64,000 nt of DNA from an uncultured Oscillospiraceae bacterium. Its GTDB lineage: Bacteria; Bacillota; Clostridia; Oscillospirales; Oscillospiraceae. The stretch lies in NCBI GenBank assembly GCA_910589155.1, contig CAJURY010000007.1, positions 1 to 64,000 of the forward strand, read 5' to 3'. A program made the position numbers and the translations under genes. Positions within the stretch are counted from its first letter, which is position 1. Every line of letters begins with the position of its first letter. The notes beneath the pieces were generated by a model, which ran no database searches, was not told the origin of the DNA, and saw nothing but the letters and a program-made list of their open reading frames with translations. Positions 33,616 through 43,843 of this stretch are shown here, in pieces.

Positions 33616-34050
33616 CTACATGCCAGAAGTAAGCCTGCGGCAGACCTCCGCCGCGTCCGGGCAGCCGTTGTGTATATGCAGATCAAAAGGCTCCTTATCA
33701 AAGCAGCCGTGTTTTTTCTCCAGCATGGCAGCTACCGGCGCGGGAAGCTTTCCGCCCATACGCGCTGCAAACCGCTCTTGAATCAACGCCAGATCCGCTG
33801 TCACCAAAATACGGACAGCTCCCTCCGGCAGCAGGGATAGCTGCTCTTTTTCCGCAATCAAATAAAGTATAGTTTCTCCATCAACCGCTGCTTTCAGCTT
33901 TTCTTGAAACAGCTTTTTCGCTTCCCCTTCGTTTTTCGCCAACCGCAGGTAATCCTTCCCACTGAAAATCTGCGCGCCGTATGCCTCTTTTAGGGCGTTT
34001 GCCAGAGTTGTTTTGCCTACGCAGCTTTCACCAATCAGCGTGAGTAACAT
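33616..34050 (-). CDS. P-loop kinase-like protein
   Basis: The 144-residue protein has a Walker A loop GESCVGKTT at residues 7-15 at its very N-terminus and an arginine-containing LIQERFAARMGG segment like the lid of small nucleoside or shikimate-type kinases. The short length and missing Walker B acidic pair make the substrate unclear. A single gene with an AGGAGGGA ribosome site, it lies beyond a hairpin from the S8 peptidase unit. Confidence 0.72.
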   Translation of the reverse strand: MLLTLIGESCVGKTTLANALKEAYGAQIFSGKDYLRLAKNEGEAKKLFQEKLKAAVDGETILYLIAEKEQLSLLPEGAVRILVTADLALIQERFAARMGGKLPAPVAAMLEKKHGCFDKEPFDLHIHNGCPDAAEVCRRLTSGM

Positions 34051-34127
34051 TTCTTATTCCCTCCTAACTGGTTCAAATTAACCGGATTAAATCAATTTCC
34101 ATTAGAGAATATCAATTAATATAGACC

Positions 34128-34162
34128 GAAGGGGTTGCCTCCTTTTCGGAGACACCCCCTTC
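34128..34162. terminator. Hairpin after the 42-codon gene
   Basis: GAAGGGG pairs with CCCCTTC and an inner CTCC/GGAG pair closes a short loop. On the minus strand the following bases (GGTCTATATT) are a weak T tract; on the plus strand CTTCTTTT follows. It probably ends the S8 peptidase-small peptide transcript. Confidence 0.6.
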
Positions 34163-34212
34163 TTTTCGTTGCACAATCTTACGATCTGCAATTGTTTGGC
34201 ATCGCGAGCAAT

Positions 34213-34341
34213 TTAGTTCTTTCCGCCAATTGCAAAGGGATCCTGATTATCGTAGGACCAATCGCCGCCTTCTTCACCGGCGCCGCCGCCGATGTCCATG
34301 GGAGTGATCCAGCTATCTTTCTTGTTCAGAAACTTCATCAT
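34213..34341 (-). CDS. 42-residue Gly/Asp-rich peptide downstream of the S8 peptidase
   Basis: The minus strand encodes MMKFLNKKDSWITPMDIGGG and continues through an acidic Gly/Trp/Tyr/Asp-rich stretch to AIGGKN. AAAGGAAG stands 5 bases before the ATG at 34341. Only 25 bases separate it from the stop codon of the giant peptidase, so they are very likely co-transcribed. It has no signal peptide and no membrane segment. It could be a regulator, inhibitor, substrate or small modified peptide, but no modifying enzyme is nearby. I do not recognise a family. Confidence 0.6.
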   Translation of the reverse strand: MMKFLNKKDSWITPMDIGGGAGEEGGDWSYDNQDPFAIGGKN

Positions 34342-34366
34342 TTTTTCTTCCTTTCTTTTGAATTAT

Positions 34367-37300
34367 TTATTCCAACCCAGTCACATTGGAGTTTGCCTCC
34401 AAAAGCTTCTGAGCAGTGGAACCATATACGATGGTACCGTCCAGAGTGGTGTAGTAAGCACGGGCGGAAACCGTCTTGCCTACGGGCATGTTGGTAACTA
34501 GCGCGTAGGAGATATAGCCGTCGGTACCGTCCTTGTACACACCGCCAAGACCCCCGTTGAAATCATTGGCTGTCTTGGGTGCGTTTGCGCTGAAGGGCGC
34601 TACGCTGATCCAGGCGTAAATGGTGGTCTTTTCCAGCTTTGCTACGTTCAGGCCATCAATTTTGCCGCCGATGACGAGATTTTCATCGCTGGCAGACTTA
34701 GCGGTGGAGAGAACAAAGCCATAGTTGGCAAAAAGGTCGGCAGGAACGGTAGAGAGGGCGAACACCTTGGTGGCGCGGGAAGCATTGCTGGTGTAAGCAA
34801 TGGTGGTATCCAAATAACCAGCATTCACATAGTAAGCATACAAGGTGTTGCCAATGGCAAGATCCTCCTGAGACGCTACATTGGCAGCCCAGTTGTCAAG
34901 GCCGTTCTGGGGTTCGGTGAACCAGCCGGCGAAGGCGTAGGTTACGCCGTCAACAGTCTTGCTAAGACAATCCAGAGAGGCTGCCAGTTCTTTGAGCGCT
35001 GCGCCTTCCAGCTCGTCCCCAGAGAGAACCGCAATCTGCTCTCCCGTAAGGCCGTCTACAACTTGCAGTCCCTTTTGCGCAAAGGTCACTTCCAGTTCTT
35101 CCGCGCCGCCAGCCACATCGTTCACTTCTTCATAGTTGACTGTAACAACGCTGTTAACAGCCTCATTCACACGGAAGGTCAAAGTAACAACTGCGCTTTC
35201 CAGTTCGTCAAGACCCGCATAGGCAAAGCGCACACAGCCTGCTTCATTGGTATTTGCGGAAGTATAGGAAGCTGCGTCGGCGACAGAAAGAAGCGTCAGC
35301 TTTTCCGCGTCATAGTTTACAACCATTTGACCGTTTTGGGTTGCTGCCCCATGACCGGAAGCATCCTTGGGCGCAAGGGTTACGGTAACGGTGTTTTCGT
35401 CTTCCACAGTGATTTCAGACAAGGGCAACGCCGTTTCCCGTTTTGCGGTTTGCTTTTCCGCAATTGCGCTGTTCAGACTACCGGATGCTTCCTGCGCCTT
35501 ATCTGTGCTTTCCGCCTGCAAGCTGGGTACAGCGGCGGATAGCGCCGTGGAGCAAACAGACTCACTGGCTTCCCGCACTTCAAAACGCCCAGCAGACGCA
35601 ATGTCCGCCGCGGAGTACAAACCGGAAATCGCCTTTGCGCCGGGTACGTTACCAATTTTCGCACCGCGCAGATCAGCGTCGGTCAGGTCAATGTAGAACA
35701 GTTCCGCTTTGTTGTCGGAATAGCCCACAATCAGCCCTTCGTTGCCGCCGCCAGCCATATAAGTCATGGTGAGCGCGGTCATATCCGCAAACTGCAAATT
35801 GGTCTTGCCCACTACGCCGTAAGCCAGCTTATAGTCCAGAGGCTCCACCGCCGTGGGATCATAGGTAACAAAAATCACAATGGTATACACCGTACCGTCC
35901 GCGCCAAGCGCCAGATACTCCTGGGCGGGATACTCTGTGCCTTCGTGGGTATAGGTGATATTGCCGGCATAGGCAATGGCCGCCAGATCCCGGAACTGAT
36001 TGCTCATGGACCAGCCGGTAATCTTGCCTTCCGTGTAGTCCTTCAGGAAATAGATACCCTGATTGTGAGCAAGAAACAGAGGCATATCAAAAGCCATCAG
36101 TTCAACCACTTCGCCGCCCTCATCCGTGTACTGAAGCTGCATGGCTGGCGCGGTAGTCACATCGTGGAACGTGTAGTTCGCCGCAATGCTGGTACCGAAA
36201 ATCTCCAGATAATTTCTATCAGGATCCACCATGTACAAACTGCCGTCGCTGCGGAAGTTGGAATCAGAACCGAAAATCTTTCCGTTATGGGCGCCGGCGC
36301 CGGTAAAGGTCACATCAGAATGCGCAAGGGTCTCCGTCGTCATAGACAGCGTGCTGATGTTCGCCCACTGCGCGCCGCTGTCGGTGACTATCTGCGCACG
36401 AACTGTCGCGTCTACATCAACGCTTTCTTTGACGGTCACTTCGCAGGAAGCGGAAGCCGTTTCGCCGTTTTCATTGGTAGCGACGGAGGTTGCGGTAATG
36501 GTTGCCTTGCCGGGTGCAACCGCAATCACATAGCCGCTGGCGTCCACTGCGGCAACGGTGGGATCGCTGGAAGTCCACTGCACTTCCCCGCTGTAAGTGG
36601 TAGGCAGTACGCGGGCCTGCAAGGGGGTAATTTCCTTCACATAGGTGAGAAGCTGGGTCTGATCCAGACGAACGGTCAGTTCGCTGACTCTTTCATACTG
36701 GTACAAAGAGTGTACAGGGTTGTTATCCTTGCCAAAGGTGCCCAGCTTCGCCGTTTGCAGCTTCACAGGGTCGATGGCATACAGCTCCGTGGTATCGCCG
36801 CCCATGTACACGGATACCAACAGACAGCCAGTAGCTTCATCATAGATCATGGAAGCGTATTCGCCGTCCGTCACCTTGGATACGCCCTCAAGCTGCAAAT
36901 CCACATGACCCAAATCGTTGCGTTCAATGCGGTAGCTTTCGCCCTCGTCAATGGTAAACACGATAAACTGCCACAGTTCGCCGCTTTCCGTCAGGACAAA
37001 GTAGTATTCCGCCGGATTGTCATAGTGCAAGGTGTAATCGTAAGCGCCAGTCTTTTCAAAGGCAATGACCGCCATGGGATCGTTTTCATAGGTGGGCAGG
37101 CTGAAGTAATTCAGCGTACCATCCCAAGGACGAATGAGTTCAAAGAAGGTACCATGCTGGCTGATCGCCGCCACATAGTCGAACAGGTAGTCGCCATATT
37201 CATGATGCGGCGCGCTGGCGGCGTCCGCCCAGATCCAGTCTGCCGCAATTTCGCCACAGTTTGTCACTTCAAAGCTGTCCGGATCAATGGCATACATCTG

Positions 37301-40300
37301 GCTGCCGTCATGGGCGTAGATTTTACCCTCATGGAGCACGCCGCCCATGAGTCCACTGGGCGCGGAAGCAATCTTCTGCCAGCTTTCCGGCGCGTCTGTG
37401 TTGGCGTCCATCCAGCTATCCACGGCGAAAGCGCTGAAGGACACGGTATCCAAAGCGTTTACCGTTACTCTGCAAGTCGCTTGCAGGTTGGGGGAAGCGT
37501 TGGTGGTAGCGGTAATCACAGTCTTACCCGCGCCGGTGGCGGTAATCACACCGTTGTCCACAGTGGCTACTGCCGGATCGGCGGTTGTCCAGGTAACGGA
37601 CTTATCGCTGAGATTCCAAGGCAGAACCGTGGCGGCGAGGGCAACGTTGCTGCCCTTCAGCAAGGTCACGGAACCCGTGTTCAAAGTCAGGGCAGACGCG
37701 GTCTCGCTGGGGGGAATCTGCTCGCCGCTGCCGGTGGGCACGACATACAAGCCGGTTAAGCTCATGAAAATTCTGGAACCGTACTTAGGGTCGCGGTTGC
37801 CGGCGGAGGTAGAATTCACTCGTTCACCCTTGCCGGTTTGCGGATCAATGTACACAAGCTGATTGTCCGCGTTGCCTGCCGTGGAGCTTCTCACCGCAGT
37901 AGAGGCAAAAATCAGCTTTTTCAAATTGTTGTCCCAAGCCAAAGAACCGTTATACATATTGCGGTAGCCGATCTGGCCGGTCTGGGTATCGTCAATGGGG
38001 GTAAGGTCGGTCAAAGCGCCGGACTTTACGTCCTCCAGCGTCCAGGTAAACAGGAAGGCGTTATTCTGGTTGCCGTAGTTCACGCTGTAGAAATTGCCTT
38101 CATCGTCAATAGCAAGCCGGGTCAGGTTCTTATAGCTGGCGTCGGCGGGAGCTTTTTCATAAGTAACCGTCACCGTAAACGCCTGCGTCAGAGCACCAGT
38201 GCCAAGATCCACTGTGTAGAAAATGCCTCTGCTGCCAATGGCATACAGGGTCTTATTCTGGCGGTTGTAAGCAAGGTCGGTGATACCCGCGGAAGTACCG
38301 ATGTTGCCAACGCGCTGGCAGTCCGCCCATTCGCCCTGTTCAGCCAGATAAATCCAGCCGTCCGCGCCTACAATGTAAACATAGCCGTTGACGTATTCCG
38401 CCGCGAGAACCTCGCAAGGCATAGCATCCAGACTTTCCATGCCGCCGAACTCGCTGATGGTGTAGTAATATACGCTGTCCGGGTCGAACTGCACACAGCG
38501 CGGACCCTTGCCGCCTACATAATTACAGCTTGTAAAGCCATAAATGTTGCCGGTATAGTTTTCCGGTTCTCCGCCGTAGTCCACCAGATAGGAGGTTTCA
38601 TTGCCGGCATAGTCCGCAACCACCACCAGACAGGTCAGGCCAACGTTGGCGCCTTCCAGATTCAGCGTAGTGGTGCTGGTTTCGCCGGCCTCGGTCTGCT
38701 CCGGCAGCGCCTGGGCATAGACCTTGCTGGTCTTTTTGTGGCGTACCTGTACGGAAGCGACGTACTGGTTGTCGCTGGCGGTTACAATCAGGTTGCCCCG
38801 CTCGTCTTTTACAATAGAGGAAATCTCAGGCGCGGTGTCGTCCACCGTCAGCGTAGTGCGCATCACAGCGCCGCTGCCCAGCTTGCCGCCGGCATACAGT
38901 TCCTTCACGTTCTCGGCAGTCATGAGAGCGCCCTTCTCGTAATACTCCGGCACGGCCACATAGCATACCGTGATAGAGTCGCCTTCTTCCACGCCCAAGG
39001 TGGAAACGCGCTTATCCAAAATGTAGTTGGCGGTGGTACGCAGCCACATGGGCGTAGCGGCGGAGCTTGCGTAATACGCGCCGAAGTTCTGGGTGGAAAC
39101 AGGGCCTTCATACAAAACGTTCCCCTGCTCATCCGTGATAAAGGCCAAAACCGCAGCGGCATTTCGAATCAGAGTCGCAGAATACTGATAAATCTTATCC
39201 GCGCTGTTGACGGCAACCCGGTGGGCGGGATAGGAAGCCTCCACCAGATAAGGGTTGCCGGTGACATAGGTATTGGTAGTCTCGCCACTGCGGCGGATAA
39301 TCAGATTGTTGGTATTCACCGCGCCGGAATAGGGCTTCGTGGTATCGCCGTAGAGCTTGCCGGTGTAAGAGTTCTTCTCAAACATGGAAGGATCGGACCA
39401 GTTGCCATAGAAACCGTAAACAGGGATGGAATGGCTGGTGCCTTCCACGCCTTCCGCAGTGGGAAGCTGCTTGGCAAATACGTAGCCTTCCACATACGCA
39501 CCCTTTTCATATTGGGCATTCAGCTCTGTTTTCTGCGCCTCGGTCAAGGTCAGGGTAACTTCCACGTCTACCTTGCCGCTGGCGGGCAGCGTCACAAGGC
39601 CGGCGTTCAGCTTCTGAAGGAACAGCCTTGCGTCATAAGAAGTGATTTTGCCGTCGCCGCTGAGATCGGCAAGCTGGGCATTGGACAATTCGGCGCGAAT
39701 GCCGGTGACATAGTCCAAAATCGCCTGCACGTCGGCGGTATTCACAAGACCGTCGCCGTTGAAATCCATCTGCAAAATCGCCGCGTCCAGCTCCACCGGT
39801 ACGCCGTCTACCGTCCAATTTGCGCCAAAGAGCAAGGAAGCCGTGTCGGTATCCAGCCAGGTTTCGCCGTTTTCGGTGAACAGTCCTTGGGTGAATAACT
39901 CCGCAGACAGCATATACTGCTGGGCGTTCTCAGTGAGATTGCGCAGAGCAAAGCCGAAGGTATAGCTGCCGTCCCGCTTAGGGTCGTCTCCCAGCTCCGC
40001 CTTCACCTTGCCGTCTTTCCAGGAGGCAGTAGCGTTTTCCTGCATCTGGATATAAGACTGGGCGGAAACCGCCGCGCCCACATTGGCAAGACCCGCGCCC
40101 TGCCGCAGGACGGAATAGTAATTGCCTGTCTCCGCATTCATAATCGGAGCGGCTGTGGACATCAAAAGACTTTGAGAAAGCGCGCGAACTGTCAGGTCGC
40201 TGTTTTCCCCAAGGCCGGTTTCTTCCAACCATTGGGCAACCAGCGCGCCCATGCCCGCCACCTGAGGCGCGGCCATGGAAGTACCGGACATACTTTCATA

Positions 40301-42244
40301 AGCCGTACCGCCCGTCACCGCGCCGTTGACGGAGTAGATATTGCCGCCGGGAGCAGTGATTTCCGGCTTCAGCTCCAAGCTTCCGGGGCCGCCCCAGCTG
40401 GAAAAATCACTGATTACATAATCGTTAGAAGCGCCGGGCTTTACAGCCACATTGCCGCCTACTGTCAGCTTGCCCTCGTAGTACAAGGGTTTGCCGTTTT
40501 CTCCCATAACCGGAGTTGCAGCCGCCTTCATCAGCGCGGCGTCCGCCTGGGTAATGGCGGCGCAGGGTGCGGTCTTTGTGTAGTCCGCCAGATTCATGCT
40601 AATGGTGCCTGTGGTATTATTGTAAACCACTGTGGCAACCGCGCCATTGGCCACCGCGTTTTCCGCCTTTAAAGAAAACGCAATGGAGCCTCTGGAGCAA
40701 ACGGCAATTTTGCCCTCCAGCGCTTCGCCGATTGCAGCAAATTCTTCCTCTGTGCCAAAGCCGTCGATGAAGATATAAGCATAGTCCCCCGCGATGGTAC
40801 GCATCGGTTCATTCTTATAGTCAGTCTCCGTGATAAAGAGCAGTTCGTCGCCTACCTTCAAATAATCGCCGGTTGCGCCAACGTTATCCACAGAAGCAAC
40901 CGCCAGAGAATTGGTAAAGGTTGCAGGAGAACCGCCGGACTGCATACTAATATCGTCACCATACAGATAGCCTGGCATATCATGCAAGCCATCTTCCGAC
41001 CAGTGACCGGCGTTGCCTGCGGAAATCGTCACAACGGTATCACTCTTCACCAGATTTTCCATGACGCTCTGGTAAGCGGCGCTGCGGCTGAAGCCGGGGT
41101 TGCCGGAACCAAGAGACAAATTGATGGTATCCGCGCCGAGAACAATCGCATCCTCGATGGCGATCATATAATCGGAGTCATAGGCGCCACCGTTGATGCC
41201 GAACACCTTCATGGTAAGAATCTGCGCGTCAGGGGCGACGCCCTGGGTATAGACCTTCTCCAGCGCAGGCGCAAAAGTGCCGTCACCATTGGGAATATAG
41301 CGGTTGGCGGCGGCAATGCCCGCCACATGAGAGCCATGCTCCGTCTGCGTGTCGGTATCATGGGTTACATTTAGGTTTTCATCTACGTAGTTAAAGGCAA
41401 AAGCCAGCTTATCGCTCAGGAACAGATCTTTGGCCGTCCAGCCCTTGCGCAAAAGCATGGTGCAGATATTAAGCTGCTCCATCTTGTCTGCAATTTCCGC
41501 GATATCCAACAGATCCAGACTGTCTTTATAATCCTCCAAAGACATATTTTTGGTTTCCGCCAGTTTGGACAAGGCGTATGTAAAAGCGCCGTCATCAAAG
41601 CTCTGATGATCTGTATCCGTGCCGGTATCAATAATCGCAATCCGCCTGCCTGCGCCGGTATAGCCGGCAGCGTAAGCGGCGTTGGTACCGATCATACTGG
41701 AAGATGTGGACATATTGGGCGCATCCGCCGGCTTGTCCGCCGTCACGCAAGGCTCGTACCGGGTTTCCAGCACAACCTCCGCAACGCCAGGCACCGCCGC
41801 AATCTCAGCCAGACTGCCGTACGGAACCCAAGCAGAAATCATATTGGCCGCCAGCGTCAAATTCCAGACCACGTCCAGAGGCTGGCCGACTGTTTTTTCA
41901 ATCTGCGCCGTTACTCGGTTCTGCTCCGCCAGCAGATTTTTCCGGTAAGACATGGCTTGGGCGTTTTCCGCCACGTTTACCGTGGAGAAGCCCGCTTCCA
42001 GGGTTGCTTCCTGCTTCAGAACAATGGATACGCGAACAAGGTCTGAAGCCTGATAGATAGATTGTTCTGCTTCCTCTTCGTAGGCTGCGTCCATGCGGCC
42101 CGCTCCGGGGAATTCGTTGTCCACTTTCCAAAAGTTCAGCCCGGCATTCGCCGCGTTTACAGCGCCAACCGGCGTCATAAACCCACAAAGAATCGCCACA
42201 ACCAACAAAATGGAAAGCAGACGGGTTCCCAGATGTTTTCTCAT
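34367..42244 (-). CDS. Giant secreted S8 (subtilisin-type) peptidase with dockerin-like and cohesin-like modules
   Basis: The 2625-residue protein has a signal peptide (1-30) and an I9-like propeptide (about 65-165). The S8 domain holds Asp206 (IIDTGTD), His303 (EHGSHVAG) and Ser656 (GTSMAAP), with a PA-type insert (about 455-600). A dockerin-like pair of calcium loops lies at about 820-880 (DFNGDGLVNTAD and DLSGDGKITSYD). Then come propeller-like repeats, two BIG2 Ig-like domains (about 1515-1600 and 1850-1940), a cohesin-like domain (about 2275-2385) and an InlB-repeat-like segment. There is no SLH or LPXTG anchor, so it may be held by another protein. It resembles lactocepin/C5a-type peptidases and has its own promoter. 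Confidence 0.92.
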   Translation of the reverse strand: MRKHLGTRLLSILLVVAILCGFMTPVGAVNAANAGLNFWKVDNEFPGAGRMDAAYEEEAEQSIYQASDLVRVSIVLKQEATLEAGFSTVNVAENAQAMSYRKNLLAEQNRVTAQIEKTVGQPLDVVWNLTLAANMISAWVPYGSLAEIAAVPGVAEVVLETRYEPCVTADKPADAPNMSTSSSMIGTNAAYAAGYTGAGRRIAIIDTGTDTDHQSFDDGAFTYALSKLAETKNMSLEDYKDSLDLLDIAEIADKMEQLNICTMLLRKGWTAKDLFLSDKLAFAFNYVDENLNVTHDTDTQTEHGSHVAGIAAANRYIPNGDGTFAPALEKVYTQGVAPDAQILTMKVFGINGGAYDSDYMIAIEDAIVLGADTINLSLGSGNPGFSRSAAYQSVMENLVKSDTVVTISAGNAGHWSEDGLHDMPGYLYGDDISMQSGGSPATFTNSLAVASVDNVGATGDYLKVGDELLFITETDYKNEPMRTIAGDYAYIFIDGFGTEEEFAAIGEALEGKIAVCSRGSIAFSLKAENAVANGAVATVVYNNTTGTISMNLADYTKTAPCAAITQADAALMKAAATPVMGENGKPLYYEGKLTVGGNVAVKPGASNDYVISDFSSWGGPGSLELKPEITAPGGNIYSVNGAVTGGTAYESMSGTSMAAPQVAGMGALVAQWLEETGLGENSDLTVRALSQSLLMSTAAPIMNAETGNYYSVLRQGAGLANVGAAVSAQSYIQMQENATASWKDGKVKAELGDDPKRDGSYTFGFALRNLTENAQQYMLSAELFTQGLFTENGETWLDTDTASLLFGANWTVDGVPVELDAAILQMDFNGDGLVNTADVQAILDYVTGIRAELSNAQLADLSGDGKITSYDARLFLQKLNAGLVTLPASGKVDVEVTLTLTEAQKTELNAQYEKGAYVEGYVFAKQLPTAEGVEGTSHSIPVYGFYGNWSDPSMFEKNSYTGKLYGDTTKPYSGAVNTNNLIIRRSGETTNTYVTGNPYLVEASYPAHRVAVNSADKIYQYSATLIRNAAAVLAFITDEQGNVLYEGPVSTQNFGAYYASSAATPMWLRTTANYILDKRVSTLGVEEGDSITVCYVAVPEYYEKGALMTAENVKELYAGGKLGSGAVMRTTLTVDDTAPEISSIVKDERGNLIVTASDNQYVASVQVRHKKTSKVYAQALPEQTEAGETSTTTLNLEGANVGLTCLVVVADYAGNETSYLVDYGGEPENYTGNIYGFTSCNYVGGKGPRCVQFDPDSVYYYTISEFGGMESLDAMPCEVLAAEYVNGYVYIVGADGWIYLAEQGEWADCQRVGNIGTSAGITDLAYNRQNKTLYAIGSRGIFYTVDLGTGALTQAFTVTVTYEKAPADASYKNLTRLAIDDEGNFYSVNYGNQNNAFLFTWTLEDVKSGALTDLTPIDDTQTGQIGYRNMYNGSLAWDNNLKKLIFASTAVRSSTAGNADNQLVYIDPQTGKGERVNSTSAGNRDPKYGSRIFMSLTGLYVVPTGSGEQIPPSETASALTLNTGSVTLLKGSNVALAATVLPWNLSDKSVTWTTADPAVATVDNGVITATGAGKTVITATTNASPNLQATCRVTVNALDTVSFSAFAVDSWMDANTDAPESWQKIASAPSGLMGGVLHEGKIYAHDGSQMYAIDPDSFEVTNCGEIAADWIWADAASAPHHEYGDYLFDYVAAISQHGTFFELIRPWDGTLNYFSLPTYENDPMAVIAFEKTGAYDYTLHYDNPAEYYFVLTESGELWQFIVFTIDEGESYRIERNDLGHVDLQLEGVSKVTDGEYASMIYDEATGCLLVSVYMGGDTTELYAIDPVKLQTAKLGTFGKDNNPVHSLYQYERVSELTVRLDQTQLLTYVKEITPLQARVLPTTYSGEVQWTSSDPTVAAVDASGYVIAVAPGKATITATSVATNENGETASASCEVTVKESVDVDATVRAQIVTDSGAQWANISTLSMTTETLAHSDVTFTGAGAHNGKIFGSDSNFRSDGSLYMVDPDRNYLEIFGTSIAANYTFHDVTTAPAMQLQYTDEGGEVVELMAFDMPLFLAHNQGIYFLKDYTEGKITGWSMSNQFRDLAAIAYAGNITYTHEGTEYPAQEYLALGADGTVYTIVIFVTYDPTAVEPLDYKLAYGVVGKTNLQFADMTALTMTYMAGGGNEGLIVGYSDNKAELFYIDLTDADLRGAKIGNVPGAKAISGLYSAADIASAGRFEVREASESVCSTALSAAVPSLQAESTDKAQEASGSLNSAIAEKQTAKRETALPLSEITVEDENTVTVTLAPKDASGHGAATQNGQMVVNYDAEKLTLLSVADAASYTSANTNEAGCVRFAYAGLDELESAVVTLTFRVNEAVNSVVTVNYEEVNDVAGGAEELEVTFAQKGLQVVDGLTGEQIAVLSGDELEGAALKELAASLDCLSKTVDGVTYAFAGWFTEPQNGLDNWAANVASQEDLAIGNTLYAYYVNAGYLDTTIAYTSNASRATKVFALSTVPADLFANYGFVLSTAKSASDENLVIGGKIDGLNVAKLEKTTIYAWISVAPFSANAPKTANDFNGGLGGVYKDGTDGYISYALVTNMPVGKTVSARAYYTTLDGTIVYGSTAQKLLEANSNVTGLE

Positions 42245-42304
42245 TAGAACTTCTCCTCTGCTTTCAAAATTTGAACTGTAAGATATTACAATTCATTGTT
42301 AAAT

Positions 42305-42333
42305 ATTTTAGCACTTTAGCTGTTCAATAGCAA
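42305..42333 (-). promoter_or_regulatory. Promoter of the giant S8 peptidase
   Basis: On the minus strand TTGCTA (42328-42333), a 17-base spacer and TAAAAT (42305-42310). It lies 60 bases before the ATG, leaving an AT-rich leader. Confidence 0.5.
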
Positions 42334-42390
42334 TCAAAAATTTAAGGGTTATTCCATTTTTAGTCATAAAGCTACAAAATGTGACAAAAC

Positions 42391-42432
42391 ACGCCCATTC
42401 CTTATGAATTTTTATTCATAAGGAATGGGCGT
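42391..42432 (-). terminator. Terminator of the TrpB-like gene
   Basis: ACGCCCATTCCTTATGAA and its exact complement form an 18-bp stem with a short AT loop, 6 bases past the stop codon at 42439. A GTTTTG tract follows on the minus strand. Confidence 0.85.
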
Positions 42433-42438
42433 CTCCAA

Positions 42439-43806
42439 TTAATCAACTTTCGGCAGGCCGGAAAGCCCCTGGGCAAGTTCCTGGTCTGTGGGGATGGAAT
42501 CGGTCATCTTTCCATCGTGGAAGGCTTCGTAGGCATACATATCAAAGTAGCCCGTGCCTGTAAGCCCAAACACAATGGTCTTTTCCTCCCCGGTTTCCTT
42601 GCAGCGAATCGCCTCGTCCATAGCGGCGCGGATGGCATGACTGCTTTCCGGGGCGGGCAAAATTCCCTCCACTCTGGCAAATTCCTCCGCCGCCTGAAAC
42701 ACGGAAAGCTGATCCACCGCTACCGCTTCCATAAGGCCGTCGTGGTAAAGCTGACTGAGGGTGGTGCTCATGCCGTGGAACCGCAGTCCGCCGGCATGGT
42801 TGGGAGAAGGGATAAATCCGCTGCCTAATGTGTACATCTTGGCGAGGGGACAAATCATGCCAGTGTCGCAGAAATCATAGGCGTATTTGCCTCTTGTAAA
42901 GCTGGGGCAGGAAGCAGGCTCTACCGCGATAATGCGGTAATCCGCCTCACCCCGGAGTTTTTCCCCCATAAACGGCGCGATAAGACCGCCCAAATTGCTG
43001 CCGCCGCCGGCGCAGCCGATGACAATATCCGCTTTCACGCCATATTTATCCAGCGCAGCTTTCGTTTCCAAACCAATTACAGATTGATGCAAAAGCACCT
43101 GATTGAGAACGCTGCCCAGCACATAGCGGTAGCTGGGATCCAACGCGGCAACCTCCACCGCTTCGGAAATGGCGCAGCCCAAGCTGCCGGTGGTGCCGGG
43201 ATGCTCCTGCAATATCTTCCGTCCAACCGCCGTCTGCATAGAAGGTGACGGCGTAACCTCCGCGCCGTAGGTTCGCATCACCTCCCGGCGGAAGGGCTTT
43301 TGCTCATAGGAAACCTTTACCATGAACACCTTACAGTCCAGACCAAAGTATGCGCAAGCCATGGACAAGGCGGTGCCCCACTGCCCCGCGCCGGTTTCCG
43401 TGGTAACGCCTTTCAGACCCTGCTTTTTGGCGTAATACGCCTGGGCAATGGCGGAGTTCAGCTTGTGGCTGCCGCTGGTGTTGTTGCCTTCAAACTTGTA
43501 ATAGATTTTGGCGGGCGTTTGCAGGTGTTTTTCCAGATTGTACGCCCGTACCAGCGGAGAAGGCCGGAAGGTCTTATAGTAATCATGTATTTCCTGGGGA
43601 ATGGCGATATATGCCGTTGTATCGTCCAGTTCCTGCGCCGCCAGTTCCTTGCAGAACACCGTGCTGAGTTCCTCAGCAGTAAGCGGCTGCAAAGTCGCAG
43701 GATGCAGCAGAGGCGCAGGTTTGTTTTTCATGTCGGCTCGAAGATTGTACCATGCTTTTGGCATTTCCGCCTCATCTAAATAAATTTTGTAGGGAATGTT
43801 TTTCAT
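42439..43806 (-). CDS. trpB2: TrpB2-type tryptophan synthase beta-like PLP enzyme
   Basis: The 455-residue enzyme is longer than classical TrpB and matches the TrpB2 branch. The PLP lysine lies in NTSGSHKLNSA near residue 114, the ETGAGQWG loop follows, and GCAGGGSNLGG binds the phosphate. TrpB2 makes tryptophan from indole and serine and often occurs without TrpA, as here. The gene sits behind a T-box leader whose specifier reads TGG, so its expression should rise when tRNA-Trp is uncharged. That argues for a real role in tryptophan supply or indole salvage. Confidence 0.92.
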   Translation of the reverse strand: MKNIPYKIYLDEAEMPKAWYNLRADMKNKPAPLLHPATLQPLTAEELSTVFCKELAAQELDDTTAYIAIPQEIHDYYKTFRPSPLVRAYNLEKHLQTPAKIYYKFEGNNTSGSHKLNSAIAQAYYAKKQGLKGVTTETGAGQWGTALSMACAYFGLDCKVFMVKVSYEQKPFRREVMRTYGAEVTPSPSMQTAVGRKILQEHPGTTGSLGCAISEAVEVAALDPSYRYVLGSVLNQVLLHQSVIGLETKAALDKYGVKADIVIGCAGGGSNLGGLIAPFMGEKLRGEADYRIIAVEPASCPSFTRGKYAYDFCDTGMICPLAKMYTLGSGFIPSPNHAGGLRFHGMSTTLSQLYHDGLMEAVAVDQLSVFQAAEEFARVEGILPAPESSHAIRAAMDEAIRCKETGEEKTIVFGLTGTGYFDMYAYEAFHDGKMTDSIPTDQELAQGLSGLPKVD

Positions 43807-43843
43807 GTTTCTTGACTCCTTTTTACTTTATTTTGTTCGAGGC

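Noticed and set aside
34213..34341. Precursor of a ribosomally made modified peptide (lanthipeptide, sactipeptide or similar)
   Set aside because: It has GG pairs, but no cysteines, no recognisable leader and no modifying enzyme or dedicated exporter nearby. Kept only as an unknown small protein.
37838..39898. 686-codon open frame on the plus strand across the giant peptidase
   Set aside because: Antisense shadow of a well-supported gene; low-complexity Ala/Gly/His/Arg composition and no domain.
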